From Leptidea sinapis (taxonomy: Eukaryota; Arthropoda; Insecta; Lepidoptera; Pieridae), in contig NC_066267.1 of assembly GCF_905404315.1 (NCBI RefSeq), forward strand, positions 1,688,501 through 1,752,500: a DNA stretch of 64,000 nt. Reading direction: 5' to 3'. Below the pieces are notes generated by a model. The model did not search any database, was not told where the DNA came from, and saw nothing but the letters and a program-made list of their open reading frames with translations. Position 1 is the stretch's first letter; each line of letters starts with the position of its first letter. Position numbers and translations under genes: made by a program. Below, one piece after another: positions 1 through 10,900 of this stretch.

Positions 1-1300
1 CTGTTGATAATTAGGTATTAAAACACTCGTGATACTATTATCATTCGTTATAATAAATCCACATTCGTGTTTTAATACCCCTTATTACACAACATTTGCA
101 TAAAAGCTATTAATTATTGATTATTAATCATAACGAAAAGATATATTCATTTTAAGGACCGCTGAAGTTTCGTACTTTCTTTTATCTCCTGGTAAGTGGT
201 TTTATTTTTTACTTCAAGGAATGGCGAAGGTACATCCATACAGTCTTAAAACGTTTAAAATTACAGAATATACCTATTAGCAACTTGGCAAATTATATTA
301 ACAAGTTTTTTTCTTAAATTGACGGTAAAATGTTTTTTGTTAAAAAGTAAAAAGTTGCATACAAGACTTTATCTACACCCAGAATGTGAATCCTCTAAAA
401 GATTCTGGAACAGTAAGCTTACTGCTAACATTAAAACACCAGTCCTAGTAGTAACCTAATATCATTGATTACTGATTACATACAAATAAACTAAGTATTA
501 ATGAAACAATTATTTATTTTAGTAATAATTTACATTTTGTATAGTGCAATAATTAAAATTCACTCGAATATAATGTTCTTTTGCAGCGTTTAAAATGAAT
601 CGCTCATTTTTGTAAACAAAACAATAAAATTATCAAAGAAAAATGGCGGGGATTCGAATAACCTACTTTTTTTTACGGCGCGCGTCGTTCTGGTAGTGTG
701 GAACGCGCGTAAACGAAAATGTTTTTTTTTAAATTCCTACAGATACCACGCATTGAGCAATAAGAATGTGACTGTCTGTTGAAACTCTTTGCGCATGAAG
801 GGATCGAAAAAAAAAACAGGAGTGTTGTTATGAAATTCAGTACAACATTACAACACTCCTTTGGATGATGTAATGGTTATTAGAACATTGGGTGTTTTAA
901 TGTTGGCAATAAGCTAACTATTTCAGAATCTTTAATAGAGGATTTAAAGCATGGGTGTAGATAAATATATTAATACAGTTTCTAGAATAATAAAAACAGG
1001 TATTTTAATGCTCAATATTGTAAGTATGCTGTAAAGAACAATAATTCGTTGGCCCGCTATTTCGAGGGCTTATCTAACACAGTCTTCAATTAACGACAGT
1101 TTTAGTGTAAATTAATTGATTATCATGTAATATACTTGCTACGATAACGGACCGCGTAAGCCACAACGGCTTGCTAATTTTTTGTTTGGATGATGTAATG
1201 ATTATTAGAACATTGGGTGTTTTAATGTTGGCAATAAGCTAACTGTTTCAGAATCTTTAATAGAGGATTTAAAGCATGGGTGTAGATAAAAATATATCAT
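1..1300. repeat. AT-rich repeat cluster with three copies of one ~80-110 bp motif
   Basis: No coding exon is visible. A block at 855-970 recurs as a near-identical direct copy at 1187-1290; both run from GGATGATGTAATG to AAAGCATGGGTGTAGATAAA. A diverged inverted copy lies at 365-442. A hairpin at about 819-862 pairs GGAGTGTTGT with ACAACACTCC. The mixed orientations suggest a foldback-type DNA element, but I could not set its ends. I found no continuation of the DNAJC3 J domain on the minus strand here. Confidence 0.5.
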
Positions 1301-1474
1301 TACATATCCTGAGGGCGGTTGCTCCATTCCCAATATATAGTATCATTGAGAATGACATTTATGTTTATTTATTTAATTAAATTGCGTTACATGCGACTTA
1401 GTTACTAACAAAATTGTAGTACTAAATAATTATCACATGCACCTCGTAATAAGGCATAGCAATGAACGACAGAG

Positions 1475-1740
1475 GGGCAGACATTCAAATATTTTCCCCT
1501 CTAAGTATTAATTAATGGAATAGTAACTTATTTCCAAAAGTAACTTTTTCAAAGAGCTTATGAATTTTTTAATATTGGTTTCAGCTTTTAAGTGTTCTGG
1601 TAACTTATTATAAATTTTAACTGACATTGGGTAGGGACCGGAACTGTGTAATGTTAATTTAGATTTATTTTGCATAAGATTATTTTTAAAGCTTGTTAAA
1701 ATAACCTTAATCACACAAACATTCAAAATATTTATTTATT
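1475..1740 (-). pseudogene. LINE ORF2 C-terminal fragment
   Basis: The minus strand reads as the extreme C-terminus of a non-LTR retrotransposon polymerase, with KIYNKLPEHLKAE, then KKFISSLKKLLLE and SYYSI. This matches the usual LINE ending in which a 'YNKLP' motif is followed by a basic helix and 'YYS'. The piece is 5'-truncated. A short piece of a LINE K 3' end (GAGGGCGGT..GCTCCATT) sits just before it at 1311-1330. Confidence 0.6.
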
Positions 1741-1839
1741 TTCGTAACACAATTGTTTTCCGGGATCAAAAAAAGCACATACATCGCCCAACAAGACTTA
1801 TTAACTTGACTTAAATAGTAATATAAATGTGCCACTCAC

Positions 1840-1972
1840 CGCTTCACTCCCAGTATCTTGTAGTAGTCCCTCTGCTCGGCCTGCTTCTGCAGCCGCTGCG
1901 CACGCGCCAGCCCGTCCTTGGCCCGCTGGAAGCCCTCATCCAGCTCCAAAGCCTCTTTGAACGTTCTGATCG
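1840..1972 (-). CDS. DNAJC3: DNAJC3 exon 8: last TPR and start of J domain
   Basis: Encodes IRTFKEALELDEGFQRAKDG, LARAQRLQKQAEQ and RDYYKILGVKR. The last motif is the invariant opening of the J domain in this family. Acceptor TTACAG, donor GTGAGT, phase 2. The upstream intron edge lies within about 12 bp of a LINE 3'-end repeat. The next exon (rest of helix I, HPD loop) must lie left of the window. Confidence 0.94.
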
Positions 1973-4900
1973 CTGTAACACAATCAAATCAAAATCAGTT
2001 TATTCAAGTAGGTCACGAAAATGACACTTATGAATGTCAAAAAAACAATCTTATTGAATCTACCGCTACTTCGTAAAGGGTTGAGCTAATGAGAAGAAGT
2101 AGCAAGAGACTCATTGCCACTCTTTTATATCAAGATTTACAGATCATTTCAATTACAATATAATATGCAAAATGATGCAACAAACACACTACGCACAATA
2201 CGCACCATACAATCATGCTGTAAGTTTTATAAATAAATATTAAATTTCAGCAAACATTTCATTTTATAACCAAACATAGCTTTTTTTTAACAAATAAAAT
2301 TGTTTTAGGAGTAGATGTTAATAAATTTTGTTATATTATTATCGAGGATGGGGATTTTATTATTTTCGATTAGATTTAGATAAACACAAGAGCATACAGT
2401 GGTTTGTGTCAAGATTTTGTTTCAATTAATTAATTGTAAATCTTCTGAGGCTACACGAACGAATGAATGAGGGAATCGTGTAGTAATACCAAAAGCGATT
2501 TGCTTTCTTTTGAGAATGTTTAGGAATATTAAGTTTTTGAAGCTACTGAAAAGTTTTTCGAAGTCCTACTTCAAACTTGATCTTAAATCTTGAACTTATC
2601 ATCAGCATACATAAATTATTTGCTATTTATTGAAATGAAGTGACAAAGGTTCATCACAAAAGTCAGAAATAGGGTAGGACCGAGGACACTGCCTTGAGTT
2701 ACTCCGTAAGTTATGGACGAAAAGAGCTAAGGTAATTGATGAATTTTTAACTTTGCTTTCTGTTTATAAGATAATCCTTAAAAGTGCATGCACCTTTCCA
2801 CTTATTTCAATTGCAGCCGTTTTGTCTAAACGTCGTTGTATAGAAACTGTGTCCAAGGCTTTCGCAGGGTCCAGAAATACGATGATTATGATTAATATGA
2901 TTTTTCTTTGCATCCAAGCAGTCTGCTATAAATTCTGATAGATTCTATACTGCATCCTGTGTTGATCTTTGCCTACAGCTATACTGATACTTAAATAAGA
3001 TTTTTCTATAACTAGAAAAGACTTCATATATTTTATAAATAGTAGATGAAACTAAAACTGAATTAAAACTATTAGCACACGATTTATCCCCTGAATTATG
3101 AATGGGATGAATTACGGAGAGTTTGATACCTTATTTTATTATTTGTTTTTACTTTGATTTTGTTCTAATTGTTGTTTTTTATGTCTTATATATGTCTAAT
3201 GTATAGTCAACTTAATTCAGGCCAGGTGTCCCCCTTTAAGTCACAGAAGATCAGTGTTGCTACACACTCTTGTTGGAACACATTTTTTTCAAGAAAATAA
3301 GGGACCAGTCGAGCAGCACGTTCAGCTGATGGTAATTGGTACGCCCTGTCCATTACAATGCAGTGGCGCTCAGGATTCTTGAAAAACCCAAAAAATTCTG
3401 AGCGGCACTACAATTGCGCTCGTCACCTTGAGACGTAATATGTTAAATATCATTTGCCCAGTAATTTCACTAGCTACGCCGCCCTTCGGACCGAAACACA
3501 GTAATGTTTACACATTACTGCTTCACGGCAGAAATAGGCGCCGTTGTGGTACCCATAATCTAGCTGGCATCCTGTGCAAAGGAGCCTCCCACTGGTACGC
3601 TGAGTGACTCCTCTTTTAAAAACCACACGTTTTATATATTTTTAAGATGTTTCATTTTTGTTAATTTGTGTGTATTAATAATAAATACCTGTGGAAAAAT
3701 TCTTAGTGTGCGTGGTATTAAACTTAAAATATTTCTAATATCAATGTCAGAATATTTTCGCTTGTATCATACCATCGTCCAACATCTCCAGTCCGATGTA
3801 GGCATCAGCAAGGTCCGCCAGAACACGCGCCTCCCGCTGCAGCTTGATAGCCGAGCCACATGCAGACAACGCCTCGGTAAATTGCTCATCCTACCAACAC
3901 AAGCACCACGCACTATTTACTATAACATTGCTAATATTGCATGTTCATAGGCACATAAGTGAATTTGCTAGAAACAGTCATAACCATAATGTTAACACCA
4001 TGAACATACATAAACTTATAATGCCTTATACTCGGCTAAGTCGAGTTAGCAAGTCTATTGTGAGGCGATGTATATGCTTTTACAACAGGATCCCAGAAAA
4101 TATTCAAAACAAAAGTATTACGTTATCCATAAGAATTGTTAAAAAACGTTTGTGCGGTAAAGGTTACTATAACATAAAATACTTTCTTAATGATACAACA
4201 AATTGGGAATGGAGCGACCGCCCTCAGGCTATTAAATAATAAGATGAATTGTACAATGTTACTTTGTAAACATATTTTTTGATGAAAAAAAGCCCACTGA
4301 GTTTGATGCGCCCGTTCTTCTCAGGCCTGAGGCATTCATTTTGGAATGGGTGGTAGTTTTTTGACTTTCAATAAGTGATGTCACATCCTATTTTGAACAA
4401 AAATATTTGAATTTGAATGATACTTAACATGAACTGTCGCTAAGTGACGAGCGCAATTGGATTTTTCAAGAATAATAAAGATCAGTGTTAACCCATTTAA
4501 CAGGGTGTGTGAATTGGTAAGTCACGTAAATAATGGACAATCTATCTCGCGGAATGATAGTAATTCAGAGCTGAAATATCAACTATGAGTTACAGAGGCA
4601 ATAGCGGACAAAAACACTAGTACTACTAACACTGAAAACAATTATAGTGAAGTCGAAATTTTAATGCGTTTATACTGTGAAAGAGCTGAATGAGTTTTAG
4701 AATTACTAAATCCAGCAGACCTAATCTTAGTCAAGAAAATTTGTTAACAACATAGAAATAAAGTGAAAGTAGATGTCTACAAAAGTCTCTGCCTAATTTC
4801 TGTTCGAATATGAAGTAGTCAGTGTCATTCGTAATTGGACGTAACTCCAGAAAAACGTTCCAAACCACAATCATGCCGAAATCGAGTTAAGAACACAAAA

Positions 4901-7900
4901 CTGGTGACGTCATTCATATTAACGGACTCACAAAAAAAGGCAGCCTTACTATCACTCTTTAAATGACATCATGACTTAGTAGTCCAACCCACATGTATGG
5001 AATACACTAATATTTATTAAACTTTAAGCACGGATTCCTTAAAATGTTGTGTTTGTGGCTTGGAACGTTTTTTTAGACGCGATTTGACCCACTTTAAACG
5101 GCCAGATTTCATTCAAACTTTGTAGATTTATCGAGGACCGATGACAATACATTAATTTGATAACATTATTCCATTATTCAATTTGCAAAATAAGATTTTT
5201 GCCAATTTATATAAGTTTTATCTATAGTCGATAAGGCAGGAATTGATGTTAAAATACTTAATAGTTTTAAAAATACCCTTTTATAGAAAAAATTAACTAA
5301 AAAATGGAAACTTAATTATACTTAGTTTAAAAAAACACCTGTATATAACATTTAATTAAAAAATTAATTTTAATAAATTTAAATTGAAAATAGTGTAAAT
5401 ATAATATATTTCATTATAAAAAAAAGCGTGGGGTGCTTTTTAAGATATTATTAAAATAATAATTCATTATAAAAAGCGTGGGGTGCTTTTTAAGATATTA
5501 TTAAAATAATAATTCATTATAAAAAAAGCGTGGGGTGCTTTTTAAGATATTATTAAAATAATAATTCATTATAAAAAAAGCGTGGGGTGCTTTTTAAGAT
5601 ATTATTAAAATAATAATTCATTATAAAAAAAACGTGGGGTGCTTTTTAAGATATTATTAAAATAATAATTCTTCTAAACCCCACGCTTTTGTTTCATAGT
5701 GATATATATTTTATAAACTATTTTCAATTTAAATTAATTAAAATTTATTTTCAATTTTTCAGCGGAATTTTATATAAAGCGTGTTTTATAGTTTTATTAA
5801 ACTATTATTTATTGGTTTGGAATTTTTTGTAATAAATTCCCTTTTGATCGTATTTCTTCGAATGTAATATTATCCTAAACTACCTTGACAGAACAACTGC
5901 ATATCCAGCGCTTGGCCTCGAACACCACAAGAGTGACTGTATCTTCTGTCTTCAACACCTGTCGACCCGACTCCACGCAGCGCGAGAACTGACCGCCTTC
6001 GCTGAGCTCCTCACACTGCAGCAGCAACTTGTCCACCTTCTTGAGCTTCTTGTACAATGGGAAGCATAGTTTGTGCTCCGGGTCTAGTTTAAGACATTCT
6101 CGAACTTCCTGTGGCCAACACACTATATGTTGTATTAATAAATTTAAAAACTAACCGCCTTAATAATAATAAAATCACTGACCTCTACTATATACCACTG
6201 GACTGGCGGCTGTCCAAGTGCTTTTGTGCCTGTTTGATATGCACCATTTTGGCGCTGGTGGCTATGTAGCGAGAGTCTGCGGTACTAAAACTAGTGATGA
6301 CAACCTCAGCAAACATAGAGAGATGGTGGAAAACTATTTAAAAAAAATTGTGTATCTTATTATGTTGATTCTTGAAGTATAAATAAAACGGAAAACGAAC
6401 GAAATTAATTCAACATGCAAAAATACTTCAGAGTATTGTACGTTCCTTCGCAGTCATTTGTATTTTACGTCAAAATTAGTTCTATGGACGCTCGCGAGTG
6501 GCTCTTCAAATAGGTACAAAAAATTTGCTTTCTAAAATATGGAACAGCCAGTCCAGTGGTATTTATACAGGTCAGAGAATAAAACTCATACGCTTGAAAA
6601 ATGTACATAAGGGTATGTGTGTGATTAGTCTAATATCAGCTGATAACACACACACACACACAATAAAACAAGCACAATTGCTCACTGGGAGCCACTACCT
6701 CAAATTATGTTAATGTCTATTTTAGATAAAGAAAATAAATAATATATTTTGAAAGCGAACCAATATATACCGCCAAAAGCGGCACTAACTAAAATACTTT
6801 ATACACAATAACAAGTCACAAATAGTATAGCCAAACATATTAAAATAGTTTGTTAATTAATATAATATACACAAATAAATTTCCTTCCAACTGAGCTAAC
6901 CGTTCGAGTGACATATCATCATAAAATCTTGTATGCTTTGTTCAACTCTCAGGTTGTGACTTCATCTACAGAATGTACTTTACTGTGGATAACCTGTTCA
7001 ACCCCAATATTTGCATATTAGGAATCAAGTAAATTTCCTTCCTTCCGTGGGTTCGAGTCCCGCATCGATCATAAACATTTTGTTTGTGTATTAATCCCAG
7101 AAGTGAGGGCTATCACTTTAAAAGCATAACAAATTGTGAATTAATATATATTAAACCTTCAAGGCATCGCCGACGTGAGCGAGTTGGTAGAGCAGCGTGG
7201 CCAGGCGGTAGTAGCCGTCCGTGTGGTCTTGCTGCAGTCGGTTGACAGCCCGGATGTCGGACACGGCTGAGAACAGGTCGTTTAGCGCGATGTAGCAGTC
7301 AGCTCGGAGCTGGCGCAGCGCAGCAGACCATGGCGACACCTCAAGCAGGCGCGACAGAGTGTCAGCGGCCGCGCGGTGGTCACCTCCGCGGATGTAGGCC
7401 TGCGCCAGGCGTGCTTCGGACACCCAGCTGTCGCACTGGTTGTAGTACGCGACCGCCTCCTCGTTGTACGGGTCCTCGTATGTCTTCAGGATGGAATGGA
7501 ATATATTGAATAGGTAGCAGGAGGCTCCGGCACAGGATGCCGGCTAGATTATGGGTGCCACAACGGCGCCTATTTTTGCCGTGAAGCAGTAATTATGTAA
7601 GGGCGCCGTAGCTAGTGAAATGACTGCGCAATTGTAGTGCCGCTTAGAAATTATGGGTTTTTCAAGAATCCTCAGTGGCATTGCATTGTAATGGGCAGGG
7701 CGTATCAATTACCATCAGCTGAACGTCCTGCTAGTCTCGTCCCTTATTGCAATAAAAAAATGTGTTTTAACTTTCAGTGATAGTATTATTAATACTGAAT
7801 GACAGCAATATTATCAGTCAGTCTAGTTGTTCTTTGGGTACGTCGGCATAGACAGGCGGCTTGCTTTGCGCCTAGATCCTAGCGAGTCACCAAGAGAATA

Positions 7901-10900
7901 GTTACGTTTCAAAATGTCGCCAACGGCCGCTCTGCATGCTATGCGCCTAGCTAGTCGCTTAGCGTCTAACGAATTAAACGAACTAGTTTTAAAAGGCATA
8001 AAACGCATTTATTTTCTCAAAATTGATTCCTTTAGAATTCTTTTTGATGTCATTTCTTATACTACTAGATACTACTACCGCTTCGGAAACAAATGGCGCT
8101 CTGAGAGAGAAGAAGCGGCGCAAGAAACTCTCCCAGCATTCTTTTTTTGCGCTCTTTTCAATAAAAATATACAATATTGTACAGTCGCTATAAAGTAATC
8201 ACAATCTAGTCCCAGGCTGTCCGATCATTTAGATATTCAGCAGTGGAGTAATAGGATTTACGACAGAGCCATTTCTTTATAAAACATTTAAATTTATTTA
8301 TAGATAATGCCTGAACAGTGGCTGGGACTTTATTGTAGAAGTGTATACATTTACCCATAAAGCTATTATGTATCTTATGAAGCCTACTAGAATTAGATAC
8401 AAGCAATCCCTTATTTCTAGTGTTATAATAATGAAAATCACTATTAAGAGCAAAAAGGTGACGATTTTTGTGAGCATATATTAAATTTTCATAAATGTAC
8501 TGACAATAAACAGTCATAATATTTATTTCTTTAAATTTTTCTTTGAGAGACTGTCTTTAACCAAGCTGATATATAGCACGAACAGCTCTCTTTTGCAATG
8601 CAAACACTATATCAATGTCAGCAGCATGACCCCATAGTAATATACCGTACGTCATGATGCTGTGAAAATAACTAAAGTACACTAATCTAGCGGTCGCAAC
8701 ATTCGTGTACTCTCTAATCTTTCTAACTGCATATGCCGCAGAGCTGAGTCTATCTGCTAGATGGGTAATATGTGGACCCCACTGAAGCTTTTTATCTAAC
8801 GTGATACCCAAGAAGACCGTAGTGTCCACAAGTTCCAATCTCTGGTCATTTATAAGTACGTTGGTTTGTACCTCCGCTGTGTTTGGTGTAATGAACCGTA
8901 AACACTTTGTTTTTTTACTGTTTAAGTGCAGATTATTCGTCTCAAACCAACGTACTATCTTTGAGAGTGCATTGCTTACCTCGTCATCAATATCTGCACG
9001 TCGCTTCACTTTAAAAATAAGTGAAGTATCATCAGCAAACAATACAATCTCATGGCTATCATCTACCACAAACGGTAGATCGTTAATATATATTTTTAAT
9101 CACTAGGCGCGAGGCATTTTAGAAAAAAAATATGAAATATTAATTGCATCAGTTTTCAAAAAAGAACCTCTGTGGAATCCAGCTATTGAACTCCATAAAA
9201 ATACAATTTTGTTAAAGAAAAACTTGACATGTCATGAACCCAAAATGATGATAAAAGCTGTGAAATGGCTTAAGGGTGAATTTTCTGTAATCAATTTTAA
9301 AGATATTTTCGAAAATGGTAATGCGAGCCACTAGGCTCTAAGCGCTAAGCAACCGGCCTATATGTGGACGTAGCTTACTAAAGCCTAGACGAGGGCATCC
9401 CCTGACTACTTTTTGTTTTACATAAAATCGTGCTTAAGTTATTTAATAGTATGGTAAAGCCACGATTTACCTCCGAATGGTCCGAAACTAGTCGACGCCC
9501 ACACAGATAAATCGTGAGTAACGCCATATTAATAAGTAATTTAACAACTTATATAAAAACATAATATCAATGCTGTTTAATTTGTTATGATGGTATTGGG
9601 CGGCGAATATAGATAAAAAGTAGCTGATAACGTGGAAGATGTGGGTAAGCTGTTACAAAATTAACTTTTAGTGTAGATTCCAAAATTTTCTCAAATATAC
9701 ATTCGCAATGATAAGTATAAATATTGACAATTGATATATTTTTATTACAATAATTGGTAAGTATTAAGTTATAAAAAACGTGACCTAGTGCAACAAGCGC
9801 TAGCGGTCGATACTGATTTCATATTCAGGCATTTTTAGGCTTAAAAAGGAGGGAGAATGTGGAATGTGTATGGAAGAAAAATAAAGAACAGTACCCCATA
9901 GCCAACACTAGCGCCTAAAAATATATATACAGGATGTCCCAAAGTTATGGGACATGAAGGGAAAGTACTTTATACATCGTAGATACGATATTTTACTGAA
10001 AGAAGACTTTGTTATTTTTAAAAGTTAGTAATCCTGCATTCAAAGATTTTCTAAAAATTACTTGCCTCGTCTGGGACTCGAACCGACTTAAATGTACAAA
10101 AAAAACAGCCCTACTTTTATGATGCCAATCGAAAGAATGGCCAAAAACTAATAACTCTTCTTAAGTAGGTAACATAGTATTTTAAAAAAAAGGAACAACG
10201 TAAAATGTTTGAGTCAAATTTCAAGAAAGTTATTTATTGCCGACGACGATGTTCGAAAAGTAGAGATATTATCATTCCATAGATAGCATTGATTATTCGT
10301 AAATAAGTACCCACTTATAGTTTTTTTTTAGTTTAAAAGCGATACGAGTTACAAACAGAATTGTGCCATATCATATCGAGTATTCACCATAAAATGATAA
10401 TAAAATCAAAAGGCAGCAGACTCATTGCTTCGATTTGTGTAAGACAGGAGGGAACACATTTTGAGCATTTAATTAATTAATTTACAAAAAAATACCCACT
10501 TAATTGACTACTTTCTCATATCTTCATATCATAAAAGTAGGGGTGTTTTTATACATTTAAGTCGGTTCGATTCCCAGACGAGCTAAGTAACTTTTAGAAA
10601 ATCTTTGAATGCAGAATTACTAACTTTTAAAAATAATATAAAGTCTTCTTTCAGTAAAATACTCTATCTACGATATTTAAGGTACTTTCCCTTCATGTCC
10701 CATGACTTTGGGACACCATATATATTATATAGCACATATATATTTTTAAATAAATCTTATCAAATTATGTTTCTTCATCCTCAGTTTTTAGAAAAAATAT
10801 ATATTTTCCTGAACCACCACAACCAAATATTTGGTGCTTTGGCTGAGTGTGTCTGAATATTTGCTACTTGACAATCCCTAGCATCTTCACAAGTATCTAC

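Noticed and set aside
1..1839. Remaining DNAJC3 J-domain exons
   Set aside because: No minus-strand reading of an HPD loop or DNAJC3 C-terminal motifs was found; the 3' end must lie outside the window.
5426..5690. CRISPR array
   Set aside because: Units are contiguous 50-52 bp tandem copies without unique spacers, in a eukaryotic intron.
7823..8198. Overlapping small frames on both strands
   Set aside because: They fall in the LINE J 3' UTR, which recurs at several places without keeping any frame.
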